Assembly (NCBI RefSeq): GCF_900473965.1
Contig: NZ_UCNJ01000014.1
Coordinates: 86,474-150,473 of the forward strand
Reading direction: 5' to 3'
DNA length: 64,000 nucleotides
From: Synechococcus sp. UW179A
GTDB taxonomy: Bacteria > Cyanobacteriota > Cyanobacteriia > PCC-6307 > Cyanobiaceae
Part shown: positions 20,100 through 29,088 of the stretch, one piece after another
Position numbering within the stretch: the first letter of the stretch is position 1
How the letters are laid out: each line of letters begins with the position of its first letter
Translations under genes and position numbers: made by a program
The notes under the pieces: generated by a model
The model's database searches: none
What the model was told of the DNA's origin: nothing
The model's input: the letters and a program-made list of their open reading frames with translations, nothing else

Positions 20100-21281
20100 A
20101 TGCCCGACCTGTCCGCTGATCACAACAGTCCCTCCAGCCTCGAGATGGCTGCTGGAGCTGACCCGAGGCAGCGAGCCTGGATGGAAGTATCGGCCTCCGC
20201 TGTTGAACACAACGCCAGAGCGTTGAAACGTTTGCTGGCAACAAACTGCGCACTGATGGCGGTCGTCAAGGCTGACGGCTACGGGCATGGAGCCGAAACT
20301 GTTGCCCGGGCCGCCATCTGCGGAGGGGCGACCAGCCTTGGAGTCGCCACCCTGCAGGAGGGAATCGAACTGCGTCGCGCGGGACTGGAGTTGCCGGTGC
20401 TGGTGCTGGGCAATCTCACCCAACCCGAAGAACTGCGCTCCTGCCTGCACTGGCAGCTGATGCCCACCCTGAGCAGCATGCGCGAGGCGCTTCTCTGCCA
20501 GAACCTGGCCAATGGCAGTGGCCGTCAGTTCACGGTGCAGCTCAAGCTCGACACCGGCATGACTCGGCTCGGCTGTGATTGGCAGGACGGGGAACGCCTG
20601 ACCGAGGCGATCCTGCAGCTCGATCAATTGAATCTAGGAGGTGTTTATAGCCATCTCGCTCTTGCCGATGGAGAACTTGAAGGCCATGCCGAACAGATCA
20701 CGCGCCTGCAGCAGGAGCGTTTCGAGGCCGTAACGCGTAAGCACCGACAACAGGGTTTGCAGCGACATCTGGCCAATTCGGCAGGCACCCTGCGGGACCC
20801 ATCGCTGCATCACGATCAGGTGCGAGTGGGATTGGCTCTCTACGGCCATGCCCCAGGTGCCCATCTGGAGCAGAGCCTCGATCTTCAACCGGCAATGACC
20901 GTGAAAGCGCGGGTCACCCTGATCCGTGAGGTCTCAGCAGGTGTGGGGGTGAGCTACGGGCACCGCTTTGTCACCAATCGGTCCAGTCGACTGGCCGTGA
21001 TCGGTATCGGCTACGCCGATGGAATCAGCCGCTGCCTGTCAGGGCAAATCCACGCCCTGCATCGCGGCCAAACCCTTCCTCAGGTTGGTGCCATCACCAT
21101 GGATCAGCTGGTTCTGGATGTCACCGATCATCCCGATCTTGAGACCGGTGATGTCGTTACGCTGCTGGGACAGAATGAACAGCAGGTCATCCGCCCCCAA
21201 GACTGGGCGCAACTTTCGGGTTCCATCCCCTGGGAAGTGTTGTGCAGCTTCAAGCATCGCCTGCCGCGACTGGTGGTCTGA
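20100..21281 (+). CDS. alr: Alanine racemase
   Basis: Alr makes D-alanine for peptidoglycan. The PLP lysine is K57 in AVVKADGYGHG and the second catalytic base is Tyr286 in GVGVSYGHRF. The C-terminal beta domain contains the QVGAITMDQLVLDVTD signature. The start at MPDLSADHN gives 393 residues; the frame is open 17 codons further upstream. It diverges from the HNH gene. Confidence 0.95.
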   Translation: MPDLSADHNSPSSLEMAAGADPRQRAWMEVSASAVEHNARALKRLLATNCALMAVVKADGYGHGAETVARAAICGGATSLGVATLQEGIELRRAGLELPVLVLGNLTQPEELRSCLHWQLMPTLSSMREALLCQNLANGSGRQFTVQLKLDTGMTRLGCDWQDGERLTEAILQLDQLNLGGVYSHLALADGELEGHAEQITRLQQERFEAVTRKHRQQGLQRHLANSAGTLRDPSLHHDQVRVGLALYGHAPGAHLEQSLDLQPAMTVKARVTLIREVSAGVGVSYGHRFVTNRSSRLAVIGIGYADGISRCLSGQIHALHRGQTLPQVGAITMDQLVLDVTDHPDLETGDVVTLLGQNEQQVIRPQDWAQLSGSIPWEVLCSFKHRLPRLVV

Positions 21282-21314
21282 AGGGCACCCTCTTGATAGG
21301 GTGGGCGGGCCGCT

Positions 21315-21403
21315 GGAGAGGTGGCTGAGTGGTTGAAAGCGGCTCCCTGCTAAGGAGTTACAGGAGGCAACTTCTGTCGAGGGTTCGAATCCCTCCCTCT
21401 CCG
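21315..21403 (+). tRNA. tRNA-Ser (GCU)
   Basis: GGAGAGG at the 5' end pairs with CCTCTCC at 21396-21402, followed by discriminator G. The anticodon loop reads CTGCTAA, giving GCU for AGC/AGU codons. A long variable arm, as in all serine tRNAs, lies before the GGTTCGAAT T-loop. CCA is not encoded. Confidence 0.95.
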
Positions 21404-21424
21404 TTGAACTGAAACAGCGAGTCG

Positions 21425-22321
21425 TCAATCGGCTCCGTACGCCGCTAGTTCCTTCGCCATCTGCGGAAGCAGATGTTCATCGCCGGCGCGCTCCTTGCCT
21501 TCACTGAAGACCACCAGCAGACAAGGTGCCTGCCCATCGATACACCACCAGGCTGCGTCATGACGGGCCTGACTCATCCACCCGGCTTTACTCCAGAGCT
21601 GACTGCCTTCGGGCAAACCCTCACCAAGAAAGCCATCAACTTGATTCTCCGGATCATTCAATCTGTCTGACTTGCTGAGTGAGCGAGCCAATCGGGCTCG
21701 GAGTCTCTGACAGGCCGGGGGTGAAAGCACGCCATCAGTCATGACCGCCTCGAGAATCCTGGCGACAGCAGCCGTGCAGAGGGCATTGCGATTGTTGTTG
21801 TCCTCCCCGTAGAACACACGCTCACGTCCATAAGGACCATCACCCCAGGTTTTCTGGCAGCAATTGACGCGCTCCAGCTCAGGCCAGCCGAAACCATGAA
21901 ACCAATCATTCACCAGACGGCGTTGCTGCTGCCACTGCTCCCATGCAGGGGAGCGCAACGGCGGACCACTGGTGGTGCCGGTTAGCAGATCTAGGATCAA
22001 GCCCGTGGCGTCATTGCTGGAGTCAGCCAGCATGTCGAGAAGCGCACGACGAAGTTCTTCGCTGTCTGGAATCAGATCACGCTGCAACCAGTGCTCGGCC
22101 GCCACGGCATACAACAACTTCACCACGCTGGCGGGATAGAGCAGCTTCTGGTCAGCCCAGGCCGCACCGCTACCGCTGCCATTGGTCGGCGACGTGGTGT
22201 CGTAACGCACCCAGCTCACGGCCACTTGATCGTGAAGACCTGGACGGCCCTCAGCCGCCAGCCTGTCGATTAAAGCAACCAGGTGCTGCTGCATCGCCGG
22301 CTCGGGACGGTAGAACGCCAT
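21425..22321 (-). CDS. Serine hydrolase of the class A beta-lactamase / penicillin-binding fold
   Basis: The product from the ATG at 22321 has 298 residues. Key motifs are SVVK (Ser65, Lys68) in LLYPASVVKLLYA, SSND near residue 101 as the SxN motif, and KAG near SKAGWMSQ in place of KTG. No clear signal peptide is visible, which is odd for a wall enzyme, although a longer TTG start at 22339 is possible. It could be a D-Ala-D-Ala carboxypeptidase-like enzyme or a non-lactamase relative; resistance should not be assumed. It diverges from the NlpC/P60 gene with only 17 bases between starts. Confidence 0.8.
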   Translation of the reverse strand: MAFYRPEPAMQQHLVALIDRLAAEGRPGLHDQVAVSWVRYDTTSPTNGSGSGAAWADQKLLYPASVVKLLYAVAAEHWLQRDLIPDSEELRRALLDMLADSSNDATGLILDLLTGTTSGPPLRSPAWEQWQQQRRLVNDWFHGFGWPELERVNCCQKTWGDGPYGRERVFYGEDNNNRNALCTAAVARILEAVMTDGVLSPPACQRLRARLARSLSKSDRLNDPENQVDGFLGEGLPEGSQLWSKAGWMSQARHDAAWWCIDGQAPCLLVVFSEGKERAGDEHLLPQMAKELAAYGAD

Positions 22322-22338
22322 GGCACTGGCTACTGGCA

Positions 22339-23079
22339 ATGCCGACCCTAGGCACCCCGATCTCTCCGGGTCTGATCAACCCAGGAAGCTGCTGGAAACT
22401 GATCAAAGGACAGAACGGCTACGCCAGGCCCACGGAGAAGGGACTCGCCACCCAGGCCGCAGCGGGTCGAGGCTTCAAGGTCGCCGCACCCTTGTGCCCC
22501 GAAGATCACGGACGTTTGCAAGTTGTGCTTCTCGAGGATGGCTACCCCTGCTGGCTGTCCATCGATGAACTGGCCGGTCAGGCTGTGGCCTGTGAGACCT
22601 GGCAGCCGTGTCTGCTCTCAAGCTCTGAAATCAGCAGCAGACTGCATGCGGTTCTGGAGTGGCTGAAAGCCGCCGCCGAGCGCGACAACACCTACCTGTG
22701 GGGAGGCACCATCGGGCCTGATCTTGACTGTTCCGGCCTTGTGCAGACAGCCTTCGCTAACAGTGGGATCTGGCTGCCCAGAGATGCTTATCAGCAGGAA
22801 AGGTTCTGCCAGCCGGTGGCGGTGCAGCCGGACAACCTCAACGAATTGCGCGCCGGAGACCTGATCTTCTTCGGCAGCACTGAGCGCTGCACCCACGTCG
22901 CCATCCATCTCGAAAACGGCCACTACATGCACAGCTCAGGGATTGAACATGGACGCAATGGCATCGGCATCGACAGCCTGAATCCCGAGGATCTCCATCC
23001 TGTGGCCAGTCACTACAGAGCTGAACTGCGAGGTGCCGGCCGGGTGATCCGCTGCCATGACGGCAGCACCCTCCCTTGA
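22339..23079 (+). CDS. NlpC/P60 family putative cell-wall peptidase
   Basis: The 246-residue product has an N-terminal SH3-like region (about 1-90) and a C-terminal NlpC/P60 domain. The catalytic Cys131 lies in PDLDCSGLVQTAF and His186 in THVAIHLENGHYMHSSG. Such enzymes cut gamma-D-glutamyl-diamino acid bonds in peptidoglycan. The frame is open far upstream inside the opposite gene, but homology-like sequence begins at MPTLGTPISPGLINPG. There is no obvious signal peptide. Divergence from a penicillin-binding-like gene suggests a wall-remodelling or recycling pair. Confidence 0.85.
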   Translation: MPTLGTPISPGLINPGSCWKLIKGQNGYARPTEKGLATQAAAGRGFKVAAPLCPEDHGRLQVVLLEDGYPCWLSIDELAGQAVACETWQPCLLSSSEISSRLHAVLEWLKAAAERDNTYLWGGTIGPDLDCSGLVQTAFANSGIWLPRDAYQQERFCQPVAVQPDNLNELRAGDLIFFGSTERCTHVAIHLENGHYMHSSGIEHGRNGIGIDSLNPEDLHPVASHYRAELRGAGRVIRCHDGSTLP

Positions 23080-23176
23080 CTGCTGCTGTTGATGATCTAA
23101 CCGTCTGCCTGACTTGGCCTCTCGGTATTGGTCCAACAGGCGCCGATTAGGTTGCATTGACATCGATCGGATCCTG

Positions 23177-24139
23177 ATGACGGCTGGGCTGGACCTTTCG
23201 GTTGTGGTGCCGCTGTACAACGAGGACGAAAGCCTGCCTGAGCTGGTGGACCAGCTGCTCAACGCGCTGCGACCCACCGGAGAGCGGTTTGAGCTGGTGC
23301 TGGTCAATGACGGTTCAACGGACGACACCGCTTCAGTGCTAGAGCGCATCAGCAACAAAGTGCCTGAGCTGGTGGGGGTTCTGCTGCGCAAGAACTACGG
23401 TCAGACCGCTGCCATGGCGGCAGGTTTCGATGTGGCCGAAGGGCAAGTGATCGTGAGCCTCGATGGTGATCTACAGAACGATCCCGCCGACATCCCCCTG
23501 CTGCTCAACAAGCTGCGCGAGGGGTATGACCTGGTGAGCGGTTGGCGTTTTGATCGCCAGGATGCCGAGCTTCAGAGAAAGCTTCCCTCCAGGCTGGCCA
23601 ACCGCCTGATCGGGAGAGTGACCGGGGTTCGTCTACATGACTATGGCTGTTCGCTCAAGGCCTATGACCGCGACGTGCTGTCCGACATGCGCTTATACGG
23701 AGAGCTGCATCGCTTTCTGCCGGCGCTGGCCTTCATCGAAGGAGCCCGCATCACCGAAGTGAAAGTGAACCACCGTGCGCGTCAGTACGGAGCCAGCAAA
23801 TACGGCATTGATCGCACTTTTCGAGTGCTGATGGACCTGCTCACGGTGTGGTTCATGAAACGCTTCCTCACCCGGCCGATGTACGTCTTTGGGTTTGGAG
23901 GCCTCGTCGCCATCGCAACAAGCCTGGTGGCAAGCGCCTATTTGCTGATGATCAAGCTGACGGGTGAAGACATCGGGAACAGGCCACTGCTCACCTTGGC
24001 GGTCGTGCTCGGCCTGGCCGGGATCCAGCTGTTCTGCTTCGGACTGTTAGGAGAACTGCTGATCAGGACCTACCACGAGAGCCAGGGGCGCCCGATTTAT
24101 CGCATCCGGGCAACGTTGCGCGGGGGACGGGCCACCTGA
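23177..24139 (+). CDS. Family 2 glycosyltransferase, DPM1/bactoprenol-glucosyltransferase type
   Basis: The 320-residue product has a GT-A domain beginning LDLSVVVPLYNEDESLPELV, with VNDGSTDDT and the metal-binding SLDGDLQNDP. Two hydrophobic segments near the C-terminus (YVFGFGGLVAIATSLVASAY and LLTLAVVLGLAGIQLF) anchor it in the membrane. This architecture is typical of polyprenyl-phosphate sugar transferases. The substrate sugar cannot be read from sequence. The start MTAGLDLSVV is preferred over 21 extra upstream codons. Confidence 0.88.
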   Translation: MTAGLDLSVVVPLYNEDESLPELVDQLLNALRPTGERFELVLVNDGSTDDTASVLERISNKVPELVGVLLRKNYGQTAAMAAGFDVAEGQVIVSLDGDLQNDPADIPLLLNKLREGYDLVSGWRFDRQDAELQRKLPSRLANRLIGRVTGVRLHDYGCSLKAYDRDVLSDMRLYGELHRFLPALAFIEGARITEVKVNHRARQYGASKYGIDRTFRVLMDLLTVWFMKRFLTRPMYVFGFGGLVAIATSLVASAYLLMIKLTGEDIGNRPLLTLAVVLGLAGIQLFCFGLLGELLIRTYHESQGRPIYRIRATLRGGRAT

Positions 24140-24591
24140 GCAGGAGACGGTCGGGATGCGCCACGGTGTCGCTCGATTGCTGTTGCAGCGGCTTCGACAA
24201 CCAGACTGTCGGCATCACGCAGACCTCGCCTCAGCAAAGGAAGAACGGAGCTATGCCCCCATTGACCGGCCACCCTCACGGCCTCAAGCCTCTGGTCTGG
24301 GTTGCCTTGATCCATCCACTTGCGTAACCGGCGCTCAAGCGAAATCCGCTCAGCGCTGCTGGCTGGAGGCGTGAACGGAGCCGACTCCAAGTCATCCCTG
24401 GCAGAACCTGCCTTCTTCTCATCATCTTTCTGCGGCAACGAAGCCTGAACCAGGCCCAGCTGAGCTCTGTTGATGGCTGCGACAGATGTCGCATCAGTGC
24501 TGCGCAACAACGTTTTTCCAGGCCGACGACCAAGACCCCAGAGCACGACCACTAGTACAAGGGCGGCACCACCTGCAAGCAGCTGATTCAT
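24097..24591 (-). CDS. Membrane-anchored HEAT-like repeat protein, function unknown
   Basis: The 164-residue product begins with one hydrophobic segment (LLAGGAALVLVVVLWGLG) followed by a variable linker and a helical region around RLEAVRVAGQWGHSSVLPLL and RRGLRDADSLVVEAAATAI, which reads as two HEAT-like repeats. Such repeats mediate protein contacts, and phycobilin lyases also use them, but this one is too short for that assignment. Its 3' end overlaps the end of the glycosyltransferase gene by 43 bases on the opposite strand. It diverges from psaI. Confidence 0.7.
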   Translation of the reverse strand: MNQLLAGGAALVLVVVLWGLGRRPGKTLLRSTDATSVAAINRAQLGLVQASLPQKDDEKKAGSARDDLESAPFTPPASSAERISLERRLRKWMDQGNPDQRLEAVRVAGQWGHSSVLPLLRRGLRDADSLVVEAAATAIERHRGASRPSPAQVARPPRNVARMR

Positions 24592-24636
24592 GGGTTCAAA
24601 GCGGCGGATGCCGAATGGATTGAACTTTTATGTCAC

Positions 24637-24651
24637 CGACCGGACCGGTCG
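24637..24651. promoter_or_regulatory. Palindrome upstream of psaI
   Basis: CGACCGG-A-CCGGTCG is a perfect inverted repeat of seven bases with a one-base centre, in the 114-base gap between the divergent HEAT-like gene and psaI. It lies about 24 bases upstream of TACAGT (24675-24680), a possible -10 element. An operator role is inferred. Confidence 0.4.
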
Positions 24652-24705
24652 AAGACCACTAGAAAGGCAGTCTTTACAGTAACCGCAGACATTTGGGTCG
24701 CTGCC

Positions 24706-24825
24706 ATGACTGGAGATTTCGTTGCTTCCTGGATGCCTTCGGTTTTCATTCCATTGGCTGGGGTTTTGGGTCCAGCTGTCGTGATGGTTCTGATGTTCAA
24801 TCTGATCGAAACCACTGCTGACTGA
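24706..24825 (+). CDS. psaI: Photosystem I reaction centre subunit VIII (PsaI)
   Basis: PsaI is a one-helix subunit that sits with PsaL at the trimer-forming face of photosystem I. The 39-residue product starts [19 protein letters not shown] and has one transmembrane segment through [16 protein letters not shown], the family ending. It lies 58 bases upstream of psaL, the usual cyanobacterial pairing. Confidence 0.93.
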   Translation: MTGDFVASWMPSVFIPLAGVLGPAVVMVLMFNLIETTAD

Positions 24826-24883
24826 TCGCGCTCAGGCTCCGGCCAACGATCAAGCGCATTGCCCACCCACCGCTTTTTTATCC

Positions 24884-25375
24884 ATGTCTGTTTCCCCCGT
24901 CGCCGATCCAACGGTTGGCAATCTGGCCACTCCGGTGAACAGCAGCTACTTCACCAAGGCCTACCTCAACGCTCTGCCTGCGTACCGTCCTGACCTCTCG
25001 CCAAACCGTCGTGGTCTGGAAATTGGGATGGCGCACGGCTTCCTGCTATACGGCCCCTTCGCTGTGTGCGGCCCGCTCCGAAATGGCGATTACGCCGCGA
25101 CAGCAGGATTGCTCGCCTCCATCGGATTGGTGTCAATCCTGACCGTGTGTCTCTCGATCTACGGCACCGCTGGGAACGGACCTAAGGTGCAACCGGCTGA
25201 CGCCACCATCGACAACCCGCCGTCTGACCTCTTCACCAAGGCTGGCTGGGCTGAATTTGCCAGTGGCTTCTGGCTCGGTGGCTGTGGAGGCGCTGCATTC
25301 GCCTGGTTCTTGGCCAGCTCAACATTTGTGCTTCCGTTGGTGAAAATTGCCGGCGGCGTCTGGAGCGTCAACTGA
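24884..25375 (+). CDS. psaL: Photosystem I subunit XI (PsaL)
   Basis: PsaL links monomers into photosystem I trimers in cyanobacteria. The 163-residue product has the conserved N-terminal [20 protein letters not shown] followed by hydrophobic segments near residues 75-95, 120-135 and 140-155. It is downstream of psaI, and a strong terminator follows, so psaI-psaL forms a two-gene unit. Confidence 0.96.
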   Translation: MSVSPVADPTVGNLATPVNSSYFTKAYLNALPAYRPDLSPNRRGLEIGMAHGFLLYGPFAVCGPLRNGDYAATAGLLASIGLVSILTVCLSIYGTAGNGPKVQPADATIDNPPSDLFTKAGWAEFASGFWLGGCGGAAFAWFLASSTFVLPLVKIAGGVWSVN

Positions 25376-25426
25376 GTTCCAAACTCCAGTCATCTGCACA
25401 ATCGATCCGATCGATCGGATTCCATT

Positions 25427-25464
25427 AAGCCCCGAATGAGCACTGACTTCTCATTCGGGGCTTT
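25427..25464 (+). terminator. Intrinsic terminator after psaL
   Basis: AAGCCCCGAATGAG pairs perfectly with CTCATTCGGGGCTT around a nine-base loop, followed by a short T stretch. It ends the psaI-psaL unit. The core CCCCGAA/TTCGGGG resembles that of the terminator after rpmE. Confidence 0.85.
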
Positions 25465-25504
25465 CTGCTGCCAGGATCTGGGCCCTTACTGAGCGGTCGC
25501 CGAG

Positions 25505-28500
25505 TTGCGGTCCATCTCCCAGCCATTTCTGAGACGGCCCGTCTTCACCATCGTCTGCAGCTTATTGGTGCTGCTGGCTGGGGTGGTGTCTCTGGTGGGC
25601 CTCGGCCTTGAAGACCTGCCTCAACTGGCACCCACCCGCGTGAGCGTGAGCGCCAGTTTTCCTGCCGCAGGCCCGGAAGTGGTAGAGCAAAGCGTCACAG
25701 CAGTGCTGGAAAAACAGCTCAGCGGCCTGGATGGCCTGGAGAGCATGACCTCCAGCAGCAGGCAGGGTGGAGCCAGCCTCAGCCTGCGCTTCGAGTCAGG
25801 CGATCCGGAGCTCAACGCGATCAAGGTTCAGAACGAGGTCAATCTGGCCAGCCGCCGACTGCCCCAGTCAGTGACCAGACAGGGGCTGAATGTGAACCGC
25901 TCCACAAATGACCTGCTGCTGATCCTCGGCTTCAGCGCTCCTCCCGGGATGTATGAGCCGATCTTCATCGGTGGCTGGCTCGACCAACGCCTCAGTGAAG
26001 GCCTGCGAAGCACGCCTGGGGTTGGCGACATCCGTGTGTTCGGCAGTAGCGAGCTCGCCTACCGCCTCTGGTTGGATCCCAATCGCTTGGAGCAATTCAG
26101 TCTGTCCACCAACGACATCACCGCCGCTCTGGCAGAGCAGAACGTTCTTGCCGCAATAGGCAACCTGGGCGAGGCACCGGCTCCAGCAGGACAGCTTTTC
26201 AGCCTGCCCGTGGATGCTGAAGGGCGGCTGCGCAGCCAGGCCGACTTTGCAGCCATGGTGGTAAAACGCACCGAAAACGGTGGCCTGGTTCGCCTGAAGG
26301 ATGTAGGTCGCGTTGAGCTTGGCCAACGCAACTACGGAAGCAGCGCGCTCAATCTTCAGGGCGAAAGCTCAGTGGCTGTCGGTATCTTCCAGCGGGATGG
26401 ATCGAACGCTCTGGAGGTCAGTCGTGCGGTTCGGGAGAGGCTGAAAAGCCTGGAAAGCAGCTTTCCCCCTGGGTTGGACGTGCAGATGATCTTTGATGTG
26501 GCCGAAAACGTCCAGGCCAATCTCGATCGCACCAGAGACACCCTCAGGGACGCGGTGCTGCTGGTGCTGGTGGTGCTGGTGCTGTTTCTGGGACGCTGGC
26601 GCCTGGCCTTGATTCCTGGCCTGGCGGTGCCTGTGGCGTTGATCGGCAGTCTGGTGGTGGTGCGCCTCAGCGGGTCGAATCTCAACAGCCTGATCCTGTT
26701 CGGCCTCGTGCTGGCCACGGGCATCGTTGTCGACGATGCCATCGTTGTCAGCGAAGACATCGCAGGCCGGATCGAACGGGGCGAGGAGCCCCAGGGCGCT
26801 TCGGAAGATGCGATGGCAGAGCTTGCGGGCGCAGTTTTAGCCACATCTCTGGTTCTGGCTGCTGTCTTTCTGCCGGTTCTGCTGATCCCTGGCTCCATTG
26901 GCCGCCTTTATCAACCGATTGCTCTGGCCATCAGCGGCGCAATTCTGTTCTCAACGTTCAATGCCCTCACGTTCACTCCGATGGCCTGCGCCCGTGTGCT
27001 GGGAAAGGGCGACGGACGATTGCCAGCACCGTTCAGATCGATCAGTCGCCGACTGCGGGAGGGCATGGCCCGGTTGCAAGGTCTTTACGCAAAGATGCTG
27101 GCGGTCTGGCTGGCACGGGGCAGAACCGTGATCGCGCTGGTGCTGGCAGGACTGATGCTCACCGGCATTGGTCTGGCGACGATCCCCACCTCCTTCATCC
27201 CCGACGAAGATCAGGGCCAGGTGCGCGGATATTTCACGCTGCCGGAAGGGGCAAGCCTGGAACGTACCGAGGCTGTGATGGAACGCATCCGCGAGGTCGT
27301 CGCTGAAGAGCCCCTGATCCGCAGCGGCAATTTCTATGCCGGAAGCTCATTCGGACAGAGCGGCGAGGACACGGGGTCTTTCTATCTGCGCCTCACACCC
27401 CTGAAAGAACGCCCTGGGCGGCAGAACAGCAGTCAATCCGTGAAGCAGCGTCTGAACAGCGAGCTGAGACGACGCATCACCGATGCCCAGGTGATTGTGA
27501 CCACGCCGCCCACAGTGCGGGGGTTCAGCAGTGAATCAGGCCTGCAGATGGAACTGCTGGATCGCAGTGGCGGCCAGCTCAGCCTGCAGGATTTCGAGAA
27601 TCAGGCCCAGCAGTTCATCCTGGCTGCCCAGAACTCCGGGCAGTTCCAGCGCGTGAGCACGCGCTTCGATGCAAGCTCACCGCGTTGGAAACTGGAGCTT
27701 GACCGCAGCCAGATGGCAGCGCTGGACCTACCGGTGGGTCCGACTCTGAGGGACATCGGAACCGCCATCGGAGGCCGTTTCATCGATGACACCTTCTCAG
27801 GGGGGGAGATCCGCAGCATCTACATCCAACTGGAGGGAACTGACCGCAGCAAGCCTGGAGATCTCACGAGCCTGATGGTGCGCAACCGCAGCGGCGACCT
27901 GGTCTCATTAGCGAACGTTGCGCAACTGAAACGTGATTCAGGAGCGAATCGAATCACCCATTACAACCAGAAGCGATCGATCAGCATCACTGCCATCCCT
28001 TCAGATGGGATCAGCAGTGGCCAGGCCATCGATCTCCTTCAGGCGATCAGTGATCGGACCGGAGGCAACAACCTGGGCCTGGCCTTCACCGGTCTTGCCA
28101 GAGAGGAGACCCGAGCGGAATCCGTGTCCTGGGTGCTGTTCGGACTTGGCGTCACGGTGGTGTATCTGTTGCTGGCGGGCCTCTATGAAAGCTTTGTGGA
28201 TCCGCTGATCATCCTGCTCACAGTGCCGATGGCACTGCTGGGAGCCTTGATCGGCCTGAAGCTGCGCAGTCTCACGCTCGACGTCTTCGCCCAGATGGGC
28301 TTGCTGGTGCTGGTGAGCCTGGCCGCCAAGAACGGAATCCTGATTGTTGAATTCGCCAATCAACGGCTTGCCCAGGGAACCGCCCTGATCGATGCCATCG
28401 AGGAAGCGGCGCTCAACAGAATGAGGCCGATTCTGCTGACAGCGGTGACATCGCTGGCCGGATTTCTGCCATTGCTGCTTGCCACCGGAACAGGCTCCTC

Positions 28501-28642
28501 CAGTCGCATCAGCATCGGCACCGTTGTCTTCAGCGGACTGCTGGTGTCAACGCTGCTCTCGCTGTTCATCGTGCCGGCCACCTATCTGCTGTTCAAGCGT
28601 TGGAGAGGAGTTGGCCCGGCAAAGCCCGAGCTAGACGGCTGA
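25505..28642 (+). CDS. RND-family multidrug/hydrophobe efflux transporter
   Basis: The 1045-residue product is the proton-driven inner-membrane pump of the HAE-1 (AcrB-like) family. It starts at TTG with RSISQPFLRRPVFTIVCSLL, the conserved first helix. The proton-relay aspartates are in GIVVDDAIVVSED near residue 410. Two large periplasmic loops separate the first and second, and seventh and eighth, helices, and a second membrane block ends the protein. No membrane-fusion or outer-membrane partner is adjacent, so those must lie elsewhere. The substrate is unknown. Confidence 0.93.
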   Translation: MRSISQPFLRRPVFTIVCSLLVLLAGVVSLVGLGLEDLPQLAPTRVSVSASFPAAGPEVVEQSVTAVLEKQLSGLDGLESMTSSSRQGGASLSLRFESGDPELNAIKVQNEVNLASRRLPQSVTRQGLNVNRSTNDLLLILGFSAPPGMYEPIFIGGWLDQRLSEGLRSTPGVGDIRVFGSSELAYRLWLDPNRLEQFSLSTNDITAALAEQNVLAAIGNLGEAPAPAGQLFSLPVDAEGRLRSQADFAAMVVKRTENGGLVRLKDVGRVELGQRNYGSSALNLQGESSVAVGIFQRDGSNALEVSRAVRERLKSLESSFPPGLDVQMIFDVAENVQANLDRTRDTLRDAVLLVLVVLVLFLGRWRLALIPGLAVPVALIGSLVVVRLSGSNLNSLILFGLVLATGIVVDDAIVVSEDIAGRIERGEEPQGASEDAMAELAGAVLATSLVLAAVFLPVLLIPGSIGRLYQPIALAISGAILFSTFNALTFTPMACARVLGKGDGRLPAPFRSISRRLREGMARLQGLYAKMLAVWLARGRTVIALVLAGLMLTGIGLATIPTSFIPDEDQGQVRGYFTLPEGASLERTEAVMERIREVVAEEPLIRSGNFYAGSSFGQSGEDTGSFYLRLTPLKERPGRQNSSQSVKQRLNSELRRRITDAQVIVTTPPTVRGFSSESGLQMELLDRSGGQLSLQDFENQAQQFILAAQNSGQFQRVSTRFDASSPRWKLELDRSQMAALDLPVGPTLRDIGTAIGGRFIDDTFSGGEIRSIYIQLEGTDRSKPGDLTSLMVRNRSGDLVSLANVAQLKRDSGANRITHYNQKRSISITAIPSDGISSGQAIDLLQAISDRTGGNNLGLAFTGLAREETRAESVSWVLFGLGVTVVYLLLAGLYESFVDPLIILLTVPMALLGALIGLKLRSLTLDVFAQMGLLVLVSLAAKNGILIVEFANQRLAQGTALIDAIEEAALNRMRPILLTAVTSLAGFLPLLLATGTGSSSRISIGTVVFSGLLVSTLLSLFIVPATYLLFKRWRGVGPAKPELDG

Positions 28643-28644
28643 GT

Positions 28645-28935
28645 TCAACAGGGTTCAAAGCGCTCGTTCAGAGCCGGACCTCCACCTGGCGGGACCAGGC
28701 ACTTGCCTCCAGGCGACGATTCAGCCGCTGAGTCCGTAATCGCGATAGACGCGAAAGTTTTTGGAATAACAGTGGGCTGAGGTTCAGCACGCTCAGTCAT
28801 CTGCTCTTCCACCTCAAGCTGAGCCAAGTCGATTCGCTCTCTTGGCAGGATCTGCATGGTGAGGTTGTAACCGGCCGCGACGCCAACCAGCAGCACCACG
28901 AGTTCCAGTTTGGGGGGCAGGGAAGGAAACGACAT
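28645..28935 (-). CDS. Small single-pass membrane protein, unknown
   Basis: From the ATG at 28935 the product has 96 residues. A hydrophobic segment (LELVVLLVGVAAGYNLTM) lies near the N-terminus, followed by a charged region and a Gly/Pro-rich end. It ends two bases after the RND stop on the opposite strand. The frame continues upstream but that part looks non-coding. I do not recognise a family, and coding status is only moderately supported. Confidence 0.5.
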   Translation of the reverse strand: MSFPSLPPKLELVVLLVGVAAGYNLTMQILPRERIDLAQLEVEEQMTERAEPQPTVIPKTFASIAITDSAAESSPGGKCLVPPGGGPALNERFEPC

Positions 28936-29088
28936 CCAGGACTCAACCAATTGGTGATGGACCAGTAGAAGCGAACGACAGGAGCAAAACATGACTGAGA
29001 TCTGTCGAAGCCATGACGCTTTGCGTACGAAGCGACGCTGCAGCGATTTGTAAGGTGTGTGCTCCCTGAACCGCTGAGACGTCACGGC

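Noticed and set aside
21425..22321. Antibiotic-resistance beta-lactamase
   Set aside because: KAG replaces KTG, there is no signal peptide, and the context suggests wall metabolism.
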